Shown here: positions 42,966 through 51,866 of the stretch, in pieces
Numbering within the stretch: position 1 is the first letter of the stretch
How the letters are laid out: each line of letters starts with the position of its first letter
From: JBDHWG01 sp046328505
GTDB taxonomy: Bacteria > Chloroflexota > Anaerolineae > Epilineales > JAHCIE01
Length of the DNA stretch: 64,000 nucleotides
Direction: 5' to 3'
Assembly: GCA_046328505.1 (NCBI GenBank)
Contig: JAXLWL010000002.1
Location: forward strand, 1,364,001 to 1,428,000
Notes under the pieces: generated by a model
Database searches by the model: none
Seen by the model: the letters and a program-made list of their open reading frames with translations, nothing else
Told to the model about the DNA's origin: nothing
Program-made: the position numbers and the translations under genes

Positions 42966-44297
42966 ATGGCATACCCCGATGATACCCGGCTCGGCCAGCT
43001 CGTTGAGCTTATCCATCTCTACGGCCAGGTCCAGCACGACTACGGTGCGCAAGGCATCGAAGATATAGTAGAGAGAGCCGAACTAGCCCTCCAGGCCGTG
43101 CTAGCGGAGCTTCAGGCGCTGCCGGCCGATCCGGCGCTCGCTCTGAACGAGCCAAACGATCTAGAGACGATTCGGCGCTTGCGTCCAACCGGGCCGCGGC
43201 GTTTCTGGGACAGGGTCGATGCCGGCGTGTACCGAGAGAAGCTGGAAGGCGCCCTGCTCGGTCGATTTGCCGGCTGCACGCTGGGCTCGCCGGTGGAGTT
43301 TTGGTCCATCGAGCGCATGGAGGCGCTTGCACGCGAGAACGGTGAGCCGTTTCCACCGGCCGATTACTGGCAATACGTCCCATTTCCCTTCGAGCTGCGG
43401 TATGAGCTAAGCCCGCGCCAGGACTACACGCGTGCCAGAATGGATGGCGTGCCCGTAGACGACGATCTCGCGTACACGCTGCTAGGGCTGTTGATCGTGG
43501 AGGATTACGGGCCGGGTTTCACCACGGCGGATGTCGGCGCGGCCTGGCTGCGGTATCTGCCTTACGCATGCACCGCCGAAGATGTCGCGCTCAAAAATCT
43601 CAAGGCGGGCATTCCGGCGCTTGAAGCCGGCGCTGTTGACAACCCGTTCACCGAGTGGATCGGCGCCGACATTCGCTCCGATCCCTGGGGCTACATGGCC
43701 CCCGGCTTCCCCGAGCGCGCGGCTGAGATGGCCTATCGGGACGCCTATGTCAGCCATCGCCGGCAGGGTATCTATGGCGAGATGTTCTTCTCAGCGGCAA
43801 TCGCTGCCGCGTTTCACGTCAAAGACCCGTTGGAGGCAATTGCCATCGGGCTGACCGAGATTCCCGCTGAATGCCAGCTTGCGCAACATGTCGACTGGGC
43901 TTTGTCGGAAGCGCCGCGGGTCAAGACCTACCGACAGGCGCGCGAGGCAGTGGACGAGCGGTTCGCGCGCATCGAGGGCGTCCACACCACGCCCAACGCC
44001 TGCCTGACCATCTTCGGCCTTGCCATCGGCGGCACGGACCTGACCCGCGTCATCGGCGAGACCGTAGCGATGGGCATGGACAACGACTGCACCGCGGCCA
44101 CCACCGGGAGCATCGTCGGGGCAATCGTCGGCAAGGCCGGGATTCCGCCGCACTGGTACCGCGGCTTCAACAACTGCATCCATTCCTACCTGATCGACAG
44201 GCCGCAGTTCGCCATCTCGGACGTCATCGACCGATTCACGATTCAAGCGATGCGAGTCGCCGACTATACTTCGAAGAAAGGGGCGCCGGGGGGGTAG
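42966..44297 (+). CDS. ADP-ribosylglycohydrolase family protein
   Basis: The 443-residue protein has an extra N-terminal helical region of about 85 residues. The DraG/ARH fold follows: GALLGRFAGCTLGSP, the metal cluster VDDDLAYT, and the second metal motif MDNDCTAATTGSIVGAIVG. These aspartates bind two Mg ions that remove ADP-ribose from proteins or small molecules. Family members outside DraG often hydrolyse other N-glycosides. No ADP-ribosyltransferase (DraT) or nitrogenase gene is nearby. It is likely co-transcribed with the upstream acyl-CoA synthetase. Confidence 0.88.
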   Translation: MAYPDDTRLGQLVELIHLYGQVQHDYGAQGIEDIVERAELALQAVLAELQALPADPALALNEPNDLETIRRLRPTGPRRFWDRVDAGVYREKLEGALLGRFAGCTLGSPVEFWSIERMEALARENGEPFPPADYWQYVPFPFELRYELSPRQDYTRARMDGVPVDDDLAYTLLGLLIVEDYGPGFTTADVGAAWLRYLPYACTAEDVALKNLKAGIPALEAGAVDNPFTEWIGADIRSDPWGYMAPGFPERAAEMAYRDAYVSHRRQGIYGEMFFSAAIAAAFHVKDPLEAIAIGLTEIPAECQLAQHVDWALSEAPRVKTYRQAREAVDERFARIEGVHTTPNACLTIFGLAIGGTDLTRVIGETVAMGMDNDCTAATTGSIVGAIVGKAGIPPHWYRGFNNCIHSYLIDRPQFAISDVIDRFTIQAMRVADYTSKKGAPGG

Positions 44298-44398
44298 CTC
44301 GGACTTGAACGTGTGGTTATAATTGAGATGCGGACTGAAATGGCGGTCCGCGATTTGATCAAGACTTCGGTGAGGCGGGAACTCTACAGGAGAACTAC

Positions 44399-44653
44399 AT
44401 GACCGACAATCAGGAACACGAAGCCACACCCCAGACGAACCCTGTGCACGAAGGATCGGACTTCGCCAGGGGACAGCGTGAGGAAGATCTCGTGACCCCG
44501 ACTGGGGCCGACGGCGGTGACTTCGCGGCCGGCCAGGAAACGTCCCCGCACCAGAACCCAGAGCATTCGGACTTTGCCCGCGGTCAGCGCGCCGTAGACG
44601 ATACTGAAGAGGACGACTCAGATTTCGCTCGCGGCCAGCGCACGTCTGAGTAG
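44399..44653 (+). CDS. Small acidic protein built of DFARGQ repeats
   Basis: The 84-residue protein has four copies of a short motif: SDFARGQRE, GDFAAGQET, SDFARGQRA and SDFARGQRT, separated by acidic Pro/Thr/Asn-rich spacers. It has no Cys, no Trp, no hydrophobic core and no signal, so it is probably disordered. A strong ACAGGAG site lies before the ATG, a TATAAT at 44318-44323 upstream and an intrinsic terminator downstream, so it is a genuine stand-alone gene. I do not know a described family. Repeats of one linear motif suggest a multivalent binding peptide. Confidence 0.8.
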   Translation: MTDNQEHEATPQTNPVHEGSDFARGQREEDLVTPTGADGGDFAAGQETSPHQNPEHSDFARGQRAVDDTEEDDSDFARGQRTSE

Positions 44654-44718
44654 GGCAACGGCCTAGAATTCACCTAGTCTGTACCCACGGTCGGGACAAG
44701 TAAATAGTCCAGAAAACG

Positions 44719-44750
44719 AGGGTCTCGCCATCACCGGTCGAGACCCTTTT
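44719..44750 (+). terminator. Intrinsic terminator after the DFARGQ gene
   Basis: A 9-bp perfect stem (44719-44727 with 44739-44747, 11-base loop) runs into TTTT. An A-rich run on the other side could let it serve the minus-strand gene as well. Confidence 0.8.
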
Positions 44751-44861
44751 CTGCGGGCGCCTTGCTATTATGCCCACGGCTGTGGCGCAGACCGCCGTTT
44801 CACCCATCGTCGCGGTCGAACAACATGCCGCACAGACAACGCGCACGGTGAGACCGTTTTT

Positions 44862-46043
44862 CTACCAGCGCGGGCGGAATGGCAGGTAGAACGGATCGCG
44901 GCGAACCATCTCAGCGGTATCGTCCCGGCTGCGCCAGTCGCCGCGTTCATACGTCTCATGTAGCGCCGCAAGACGCTCCCGATCTAGCTCCACACCCAAT
45001 CCCGGCGCATTGCGCGGCTCGAGGCAGCCATCCTTGAACTGGAGCTTCCCACCGACGATCACATCCTCTGCCTGCCAGGGATAATGGGTATCGCAGGCGT
45101 AGGTCAGGTACGGTGTTGTCGCGGCAAAGTGGGTCATGGCGGCGAGGCTGATGCCCAGGTGGTTGTTGCTGTGCATGGACAGGCCAAGGGCGAAGCTTTC
45201 GCAGATGGCGGCCAGGCGCTTGCATCCGGTCAGCCCGCCCCAGTAGTGGTGATCGCACAGGATCACCTGCGCCGCGCGCAGATGGAAGGCGACGGGGATT
45301 TCATCGAAACCGGTGACGACCATGTTGGTACTGAGCGGGATATGCGTGCGGAGGGCCACGGATGCCATCCCCTGCATCCCTGCCGTCGGATCCTCAAGGT
45401 ATTCCAGGTCACACTCGGCGAGCGCGTGGGCGACGCGCACGCTCGTCTCGACGGACCAGATGGCGTTCGGGTCGATTCGCAGCTTGTGCGTCGGGAATGC
45501 CTGGCGAAGAAGCCGCATGGTCTCGATCTCATCGTCTGGCGGCAGCACCCCGCCCTTGACCTTGATCGAGGTGAAACCAAACTCATCGTGGAAGCGCCGC
45601 GCCAGACGTACCATCTCGTCCGGCGTCCCCACTTCGCCCCACGGATCGTTTTCGCCTTCATACTTGTAGAACAGATAACTGGCGAAAGGCACGCGGGGTC
45701 GGACCAGCCCGCCTAGCACGTCGTAGAGAGGCCGCCCGATCGAACGCGCGCAGGCATCGAGGCAAGCGACCTCGATGATCGAGTACGCGCGCATCCTGTC
45801 GCGCAGCTTGAGACGGATGCGCTCCAGGTGCCACGGGTCTTCACCGCGGATTATCTGGCCGGCCGCCGCCATCTCACCCAGAAACGCCGCTCCCCCGGGG
45901 CCTTCGGACAGCCCGACGACCCCGTCATCGGTTTCGAGCTCCACGATGATCCGCAACGCATACGGGGCATGCACTCCCCAAGAGTTGCGTAGGGGCGGGT
46001 CTGCCACCGCAACCGGCGTGAGACGGAGATTGGCGATTTTCAT
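44862..46043 (-). CDS. Glucarate dehydratase-like enolase-superfamily enzyme
   Basis: The 393-residue protein has the enolase-superfamily capping domain and barrel. The first catalytic lysine is in SIKVKGG, metal ligands are in RIDPNAIWS, EYLEDPTAG and STNMVVTGF, and the catalytic HSNNHLGISL (His then Asn) is the glucarate-dehydratase hallmark. It would dehydrate a C6 aldaric or aldonic acid to the 2-keto-3-deoxy acid. The ATG at 46043 fits the family start. It lies 73 bases downstream of a second superfamily member on the same strand. Confidence 0.88.
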   Translation of the reverse strand: MKIANLRLTPVAVADPPLRNSWGVHAPYALRIIVELETDDGVVGLSEGPGGAAFLGEMAAAGQIIRGEDPWHLERIRLKLRDRMRAYSIIEVACLDACARSIGRPLYDVLGGLVRPRVPFASYLFYKYEGENDPWGEVGTPDEMVRLARRFHDEFGFTSIKVKGGVLPPDDEIETMRLLRQAFPTHKLRIDPNAIWSVETSVRVAHALAECDLEYLEDPTAGMQGMASVALRTHIPLSTNMVVTGFDEIPVAFHLRAAQVILCDHHYWGGLTGCKRLAAICESFALGLSMHSNNHLGISLAAMTHFAATTPYLTYACDTHYPWQAEDVIVGGKLQFKDGCLEPRNAPGLGVELDRERLAALHETYERGDWRSRDDTAEMVRRDPFYLPFRPRW

Positions 46044-46116
46044 GATACACCCCGTGGTGCCTGGCCCAGGGAGCAATCGAGCTCCAGAGCAGTGTCCGAA
46101 TTCAACGCAGGTTCAG

Positions 46117-47310
46117 CTAGGGTAGCTGCAAGTCGAGGGCATCAACCGCGACCTCCTCGAACCACGTCGTGCCCGGATACTGGTGCTGTCGGGCGACCCC
46201 TTCGTCCAGCTCGACGCCGATACCCGGTCGGTCGGAGAGAGCGATGTAGCCATCCTGAATGATGTCGACTTTCTCCTCGATGATCGTCGTCCAGTAGTCG
46301 CGGTGAAGCCAGTGAAATTCGAGGATGAGGAAGTTGGGGATACTGGCGCACACGTGGGCCGACGCCATCGTGCCAATAGGCGAGGCGACGTTGTGCGGGG
46401 CGAATGGGATGGAGTACATCTCGGCGAGGTTGGCGATCTTGCGGCCCTCCGACAGACCACCGCACTTGGGAATGTCGGGCATGATGATATCGACGGCCTG
46501 CTGTTCGATCAGGTCGCGGAAGCCATGGCGAAGGTAAAGGTTCTCACCGGCGCAGATCGGCGTCGTCGTCGAACGCTTGACCTCGCGCATAGCGGCCACG
46601 TTTTCCGGCGGGACAGGCTCCTCGAGCCAGAGCAGGTGATACGGCTCTAGATCCTTGGCAAGCCGGATTGCGCTCGGTACGTCGAGACGGGTATGAACAT
46701 CGGCCGCTACGGCGATACCCTTGCCCGCCGCGCGCGTCACCATGTCCACAAGCTCAACCATGCGGTCGTGCTCCCACTCGCTTGCCGTGTAATTGAAGCG
46801 GTCTCGTAGAAGCTCCCGGTCATCCTGGCGGCCACCTGTGTACGCGCCAATATCGAGGTCTATCTTGAGAGCGGTGAAGCGGCGGGTCAGGACACCGTCT
46901 ACGACCCGCTGAATCGCATCGTAGTCCATGCCTGGCTCGACCTGGCAGTCGGCATAGACGCGAATCCGATCGCGAAACTTGCCGCCGAGAAGCTCATACA
47001 CCGGTACGCCCAGGGCCTTGCCCTTCAAGTCCCACAGGGCAACCTCGATGCCGGTGAGCGCGGTAATCAGGGCGCCGGCGAACCCGCCGTCGAAGACGTG
47101 GGCACGGCGAAGCTCTTCGAAAATCGCGTCGATCGCGAACGGGTCACGCCCAATGAGGCGGGGCGTGAGGTCCTGGATGATCGCAATCGCCTGCCGGCCA
47201 CCATGCACACACTCTCCCAGGCCCGTCACGCCAGCGTCGGTCTCGACCTTGACCCACAGGTGCATACCGTGGCCGACTGTCGCCGCTGTTTTGACCGAAG
47301 TGATTTTCAT
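46117..47310 (-). CDS. Mandelate racemase/muconate lactonizing family dehydratase (galactonate dehydratase-like)
   Basis: The 397-residue enolase-superfamily protein has ALKIDLDIGAY (catalytic lysine strand), AADVHTRLD, LEEPVPPEN, CAGENLYLRHG (third metal ligand) and PHNVASPIGTM (catalytic histidine), an ordering like galactonate and related sugar-acid dehydratases. It probably works on a different sugar acid from its neighbour. A 13-base gap to the aldolase-like gene upstream indicates one operon. The ATG follows GGGGAGGAG. Confidence 0.87.
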   Translation of the reverse strand: MKITSVKTAATVGHGMHLWVKVETDAGVTGLGECVHGGRQAIAIIQDLTPRLIGRDPFAIDAIFEELRRAHVFDGGFAGALITALTGIEVALWDLKGKALGVPVYELLGGKFRDRIRVYADCQVEPGMDYDAIQRVVDGVLTRRFTALKIDLDIGAYTGGRQDDRELLRDRFNYTASEWEHDRMVELVDMVTRAAGKGIAVAADVHTRLDVPSAIRLAKDLEPYHLLWLEEPVPPENVAAMREVKRSTTTPICAGENLYLRHGFRDLIEQQAVDIIMPDIPKCGGLSEGRKIANLAEMYSIPFAPHNVASPIGTMASAHVCASIPNFLILEFHWLHRDYWTTIIEEKVDIIQDGYIALSDRPGIGVELDEGVARQHQYPGTTWFEEVAVDALDLQLP

Positions 47311-47323
47311 GCGCGCTCCTCCC

Positions 47324-48130
47324 CTAATGTGCCGACGTCTGGCGCCAGGCCTCGTATTCGGCCCAGCCCTCGTCGTTGAGTGGGTAATACTTCATCAGGC
47401 TGCCGCCTTCCGCCAGCTTCATCCGGCTGAAGACTTCCCAGTCTTCATGCGCCGCACCATGCTCAACCAGCAACGACGCCATCGCGGCTGGGACAAGAAC
47501 CGCGCCGTCCTCGTCGGCAATGATGACGTCGCCGGGCAGGACGAGGACGCGGCTCAGGGCGACGGGAACATTGTAGGCCCACGGAAACAGGGAGGCCTGG
47601 GAGGCGTAGTTGGGGGTGAACCCCTTTGTCCACAGCGGGACGCCGATCTCTTGGACGCGCGGCCAATCGCGGATGCAGCCATCCACGACGATCCCGACGC
47701 CGCCCCGGCCCTTAAAGTATGTGACAAGCATTTCACCCATGCAGCCCGTGTGCATGTCGCCCCAGGCCTGCACGCAGAGTATGTCCCCCGGCTGCACAGT
47801 CTCGAAAACGGCCCACAGGGCGCTCACGCTCTCGGTGTGCTCCTGCCCCATCCCGCTGGCGATATCCTCGCGTTGTGGCATGAACTGCAGTGTCACCGCC
47901 GGCCCGACAACCTTCGCACCTGGCTGACGCGGCACCGGGCCTTGAATGAACGTCTGGCGCACGCCCATTTTGTGCAGCAAGGCACTGGCCGTCGCGCTGC
48001 TGACCTGCCGCAACTCGTCAACTAACGCCTTGTCAGGACGGCTGAATGGTGGACCGCAGATAGGCAACTCACGCGCGATGGGTGGAGTGGGCAAAGCGAT
48101 GTTGAGGTGGCTCTCGTCGGGGCGTGGCAT
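47324..48130 (-). CDS. RraA-like/HMG-CHA aldolase family protein
   Basis: The 268-residue protein carries the RraA-like fold: GPAVTLQFMP, VQPGDILCVQAWGD, GIVVDGCIRDWPRV (the DGxxRD pyruvate/metal motif) and DVIIADEDGAVLVP. Members with this motif cleave 4-hydroxy-4-methyl-2-oxoglutarate or related keto acids to pyruvate; others inhibit RNase E. In this operon an aldolase or keto-acid decarboxylase role is favoured. The ATG at 48130 has CAGGAG 7 bases ahead; another ATG at 48157 lacks one. It is the first gene of the minus-strand sugar-acid operon. Confidence 0.85.
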   Translation of the reverse strand: MPRPDESHLNIALPTPPIARELPICGPPFSRPDKALVDELRQVSSATASALLHKMGVRQTFIQGPVPRQPGAKVVGPAVTLQFMPQREDIASGMGQEHTESVSALWAVFETVQPGDILCVQAWGDMHTGCMGEMLVTYFKGRGGVGIVVDGCIRDWPRVQEIGVPLWTKGFTPNYASQASLFPWAYNVPVALSRVLVLPGDVIIADEDGAVLVPAAMASLLVEHGAAHEDWEVFSRMKLAEGGSLMKYYPLNDEGWAEYEAWRQTSAH

Positions 48131-48260
48131 GGCAAGCTCCTGGCGCTCGACTCCCATGTCTTTCGGGGCGGAACTCAGAGAGGACGGATTATAGCATAGC
48201 GAGGGAAGTTGTCAATGCGCCGGCCGCACCAGGGTACTTAATGGCAATTTACAGACTGGC

Positions 48261-48292
48261 TTGCACGCCTGCACGATATTCGGTAGAATATC
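48261..48292 (+). promoter_or_regulatory. Promoter with overlapping palindromic operator before the binding-protein gene
   Basis: TTGCAC (48261-48266), 17-base spacer, TAGAAT (48284-48289). A perfect GATATTC-GGTA-GAATATC palindrome (48275-48292) covers the -10 element, an ideal position for a repressor. No regulator gene is adjacent. Confidence 0.65.
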
Positions 48293-48347
48293 CGCTCCTC
48301 AACCACCCCTTGGCATAATGTCTGCTCAACCAAAAAGGAGAACCACG

Positions 48348-49814
48348 ATGGCTCGCAACGCTTCGAGGTCGAGGCTCACCCGACTCAAGTTCCTGGCCCT
48401 TGTTGCGCTAGGTCTGGTCGGAGTGCTCTTGGTTGCATGCGGGGTCAACACCAGTCCTGAGGCGGCTGCCCCTGCCGCCGCGAAGGCGACCGATGTGCCC
48501 AAGGCGGCGGCGGCTGCGCCGGCGCCTACGGCTGTTCCAAAGGACTTGCCCCAGGGCGCGGCCGGCAAGCTTACAGTGATTCACCGCACCGAGTATTTCC
48601 CCGCAGTGCAGGAGAGGTTCAAGAAGACGGTTGAGGACTTTGCCAAGGCCAACAACGTGCAGTTGGATATCTCGACCGCGAACTCGGAGGTGTTCGGCGA
48701 CTTCAAGGCTAAGATGGTCGCTGCGGTTCGCGCGGGCAATCCTCCCGACATCAGCTACAACACAGACAGCATTCAGCAGCTTTACTCCCTCGACGTCCTC
48801 GAGGATGTCACAGACGTTGTCGAAGAAGCGATCAAGCGCTACGGCGCGGTCGTCCCGGCCGGCGCGGAGCAGAACGCCAAGATTAACGGCCGCTGGTATG
48901 CTATTCCCTTTATCAGCAACTCCAGCTCGTGGTTCGCTCGCAAGGACTTGCTCGATGCCAAGGGCATCCCTATGAGCCAGTTGGACACCTGGGATGGCCG
49001 CCGCGAGGCTGCGCTCGCGATATCCGACCCGGCCAAGGAGATTTGGGGCTGGGGCTTGACCGTCAACAAGTCGGGCGACGGTCACGGCTTCATCATGGAC
49101 GTCATTCAGTCGTTCGGCGGCTCGATCTCAGACGCTTCGGGCAAGAAGGTGACGTTCAACTCGCCGGAGACCGTCGCAGCGGTCAAGTGGCTGGCCGAAA
49201 CCTACACCTCGCCCAAGTACAAGCCGATGCTGCCGCCAGGCATCGAGAGCTGGACCGACACGAGCAACAACGAGGCGTGGCTCGCCGGCAAGATTGGCTT
49301 CACCCAGAACCAATTGAGCATCTACGGTCAGATGAGAAAGGACAAGAACCCGCTCCTCGACAAGACGGCGCTGATCCGCAAGCCCAAGACCCTGGACGGC
49401 AAGCTGCTGGAGAACGGCGGCAGCGGCTGGCTAACGATCTTCAAGGGCGCGAAGAACAAGGAGATGGCCAAGAAACTGGCCCTCGAGTTGCTCGACCCCA
49501 AGAACTCGATGCCAATGTTCCAGGAAGCGGGCGGGCTCATTCTGCCCGCGTACAAGAACCTGTGGACCGATGAGTTCGTAAAGTCCGACGCGAACCTGCC
49601 TCGCCTGAAGGACATCATCTTCAACCCCGAGCCTTACTACGGCACGTCGCACCCGGCGCCGCCGAGCGCGGTTCACGACGCGGTGCTGTCGGAAGCCATC
49701 CCAAGCCAGATGATGGCCAACGTCATCAGCGGCAAGATGACCCCCGAAGAGGCCGTCGCCGACGCGCACAAGAAGATCGTGGTCATCTTTGAGGAGGCCG
49801 GGCTGAAGCAGTAG
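48348..49814 (+). CDS. ABC transporter extracellular solute-binding lipoprotein (sugar type)
   Basis: The 488-residue protein has a type II lipoprotein signal: basic start, hydrophobic core and lipobox LLVACG, giving a lipidated cysteine at about 31. An Ala/Pro/Lys-rich spacer (about 35-60) leads to a family 1 binding-protein fold (LTVIHRTEYFPAVQERF, AVRAGNPPDISYNTDS, WYAIPFISNSSSWFARKDLL, EAGGLILPAYKN). It captures a sugar or sugar acid outside the cell. The ATG at 48348 follows AAGGAG; an ATG at 48318 is weaker. It is followed by a hairpin and then the fused permease. Confidence 0.92.
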   Translation: MARNASRSRLTRLKFLALVALGLVGVLLVACGVNTSPEAAAPAAAKATDVPKAAAAAPAPTAVPKDLPQGAAGKLTVIHRTEYFPAVQERFKKTVEDFAKANNVQLDISTANSEVFGDFKAKMVAAVRAGNPPDISYNTDSIQQLYSLDVLEDVTDVVEEAIKRYGAVVPAGAEQNAKINGRWYAIPFISNSSSWFARKDLLDAKGIPMSQLDTWDGRREAALAISDPAKEIWGWGLTVNKSGDGHGFIMDVIQSFGGSISDASGKKVTFNSPETVAAVKWLAETYTSPKYKPMLPPGIESWTDTSNNEAWLAGKIGFTQNQLSIYGQMRKDKNPLLDKTALIRKPKTLDGKLLENGGSGWLTIFKGAKNKEMAKKLALELLDPKNSMPMFQEAGGLILPAYKNLWTDEFVKSDANLPRLKDIIFNPEPYYGTSHPAPPSAVHDAVLSEAIPSQMMANVISGKMTPEEAVADAHKKIVVIFEEAGLKQ

Positions 49815-49822
49815 CACTTCTA

Positions 49823-49857
49823 TCGGGCAGAGACGCCGCGTCGGCGTCTCTGCCCGA
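49823..49857. repeat. Perfect 16-bp hairpin between binding protein and permease
   Basis: Arms 49823-49838 and 49842-49857 pair perfectly around CGT. Its place between the two transporter genes suits a partial terminator or mRNA stabiliser that keeps binding-protein levels above permease levels. AGAGACGCC...GGCGTCTCT palindromes are also a known dispersed repeat type. Confidence 0.75.
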
Positions 49858-49895
49858 CCTTGGCGGCAATCCGTCTCCAGAGAGGGAGGACTCAG

Positions 49896-51866
49896 ATGGC
49901 AGAGCGAGTTGTTGGCGGCGCAACCCAATCACTCGCGGGCGGCTCACCTCGAAGCCTTTCCGCGCGGACCAAGTCGGTTCTGGGGCGCGACTGGGCCGTC
50001 GCACTTCCCTTCGTGCTCCCTCTCTTGGTAATCATGATCGGCCTGATTCTCTGGCCCTTCATCAACGCGATCCTCATCAGCTTCACCACCCGGTCCGTCC
50101 AGCGCGTCGATGTATGGGTCGGGCTGGACAATTACGTGCGGCTGTGGGCAGACTCCGATTTCCGCGAGTCGGTGCTGAATACCGTGAGGTTCACCTTCTG
50201 GTCAGTCGCCATCAAGCTCGTCATCGGCCTGACCATCGCGATGCTGCTCAACAGCAAGCTGCCGTACCGCAACGTTCTCGCCGGGCTGATGCTGCTTCCC
50301 TGGATCGTTCCGGAAGTGGTTACGGCGATGGCGTGGCGCAGCATCTACGATCCGATCTTCGGCGGTCTGAACCCGCTCCTGCAGGGGTTAGGGTTGATCG
50401 ATAGGCGGATCGGCTGGCTGTCTGAGCCTGGGCTTGCCTTACCCAGTGTTATCGCAGTGAACATCTGGAAGGGCATTCCGTTCTACACCCTGCTCCTCCT
50501 CGCCGGCCTCAAAGCTATCGATAAGGAACTGTATGAGGCGGCAGAGGTCGATGGAGCCTCCGCGCTCGCCCGCTTCCGCCACATCACCCTGCCCGGCCTG
50601 AAATACGTGATCGCCGTCACGGTTCTGCTGTCCACGATTTCAACCTTCAATACATTCGGGCTCGTGTACTTGATGACTGGAGGCGGACCTGGTGGGGCGA
50701 CTCGCCTGTACTCAGTTCTCGCCTACGAGCGCGCTATCATGAGTCTGCGCTTTGGGCCCGGCGCGGCAGTTGCCCTCAGCATGGCTCCCGTGCTCGCGAT
50801 CATCATCCTCTTGCTGGCGCGCTTCATGCGCCACGAAGAGCACTCCCGGGTCGACGACACCCGTATGGACCGTGTTCTCGGCGGCATCGGTAAGGCCTTT
50901 GTCCGAGTGTTCGATGTTCTGTGGTGGCCGATTGAGTGGCTGGTCGAAGGCGTGGGCAAAGTGTTCGGCCTGCTGGCGAACTCGCTCAGGGCAGCGCGAG
51001 GGCGGGAGGGGGAGAGCCAGCCGATGTTCAGCCGGCGGGCAAGAGAGCGGGGCGGCGTCGCGCTGCGCCTGCTGCTCATCCTGCCGTTCTTGCTGTTCGT
51101 GCTTTTCCCCTTCTACTGGATCATCATCACCTCCTTCAAGACCGACCTTCAAATTCAGCAGCGGATCAACCTGTTCTGGCCTCAGCCGTGGACGCTGGAC
51201 CAGTTCAACGCTCTGCTGTTCAAGACGCCCTACCTGACGTGGTTCCGCAACACTGTGATCGTCGCGGCGACCAGCACCGTTATCGCCGTCACCTTCGCCG
51301 CACTCGCCGGGTATGCCCTTGCGCGGTTCAAGTTCATCGGCGCCGGCGCGATTACCACAGCGCTGCTCATCACCTACCTGTTGCCAGGCGCTCTGCTCTT
51401 CATCCCGATGTACCGCATCTTGACCAACCTGGGCCTCATCAACACGCATTGGGCTTTGATCCTGACCTATCCTACGTTCCTCATGCCCTTCGCCTGTTGG
51501 GTGATGCTTGGCTACTATCGCTCCATACCGCGAGACCTGGAGGACGCGGCCTTGATTGACGGTGCGACGCAGCTCGGCGCGTTCGTGCGCATCACGCTGC
51601 CATTGGCCGCTCCTGCCCTGCTGGCCGTGACCCTCTTCGCGTTCACCAACGCCTGGAATGAGTTCTTGTTCGCCTTTGTGTTCATCAATAGTGACGATCT
51701 GAAGACCCTGCCGGTGGGCCTACAACTGCTGGTCTTTGGCGACATCCAACCGTGGGGGATGATGATGGGCGCGGCGCTCCTGATGTCGATTCCGGTGGTG
51801 ATTCTCTACATCTACGCGCAGAAGTACATGGTCGAGGGGCTGACCGCCGGAAGTGTGAAGGGCTAG
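49896..51866 (+). CDS. Fused sugar ABC permease (MalF-like plus MalG-like in one chain)
   Basis: The 656-residue protein has two complete permease halves. The first (about 25-310) ends with EAA loop EAAEVDGASALARFRHITLP and FGPGAAVALSM. A linker (about 315-385) is mostly polar or amphipathic (HEEHSRVDD, GREGESQPMF). The second half (about 390-656) has FPFYWIIITSFK, EAA loop EDAALIDGATQLGAFVRITLP and a WNEFLFAF motif, ending MVEGLTAGSVKG. Normally these are separate genes. Both EAA loops keep the coupling-helix glycine, so both can contact an ATPase. No ATPase gene follows. GGGAGGA precedes the ATG. Confidence 0.93.
   Translation: MAERVVGGATQSLAGGSPRSLSARTKSVLGRDWAVALPFVLPLLVIMIGLILWPFINAILISFTTRSVQRVDVWVGLDNYVRLWADSDFRESVLNTVRFTFWSVAIKLVIGLTIAMLLNSKLPYRNVLAGLMLLPWIVPEVVTAMAWRSIYDPIFGGLNPLLQGLGLIDRRIGWLSEPGLALPSVIAVNIWKGIPFYTLLLLAGLKAIDKELYEAAEVDGASALARFRHITLPGLKYVIAVTVLLSTISTFNTFGLVYLMTGGGPGGATRLYSVLAYERAIMSLRFGPGAAVALSMAPVLAIIILLLARFMRHEEHSRVDDTRMDRVLGGIGKAFVRVFDVLWWPIEWLVEGVGKVFGLLANSLRAARGREGESQPMFSRRARERGGVALRLLLILPFLLFVLFPFYWIIITSFKTDLQIQQRINLFWPQPWTLDQFNALLFKTPYLTWFRNTVIVAATSTVIAVTFAALAGYALARFKFIGAGAITTALLITYLLPGALLFIPMYRILTNLGLINTHWALILTYPTFLMPFACWVMLGYYRSIPRDLEDAALIDGATQLGAFVRITLPLAAPALLAVTLFAFTNAWNEFLFAFVFINSDDLKTLPVGLQLLVFGDIQPWGMMMGAALLMSIPVVILYIYAQKYMVEGLTAGSVKG

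Noticed and set aside
42966..44297. ADP-ribosylglycohydrolase as antitoxin of a DarTG-like or DraT system
   Set aside because: No ADP-ribosyltransferase gene is adjacent, and the fold is DraG-type, not a macrodomain.
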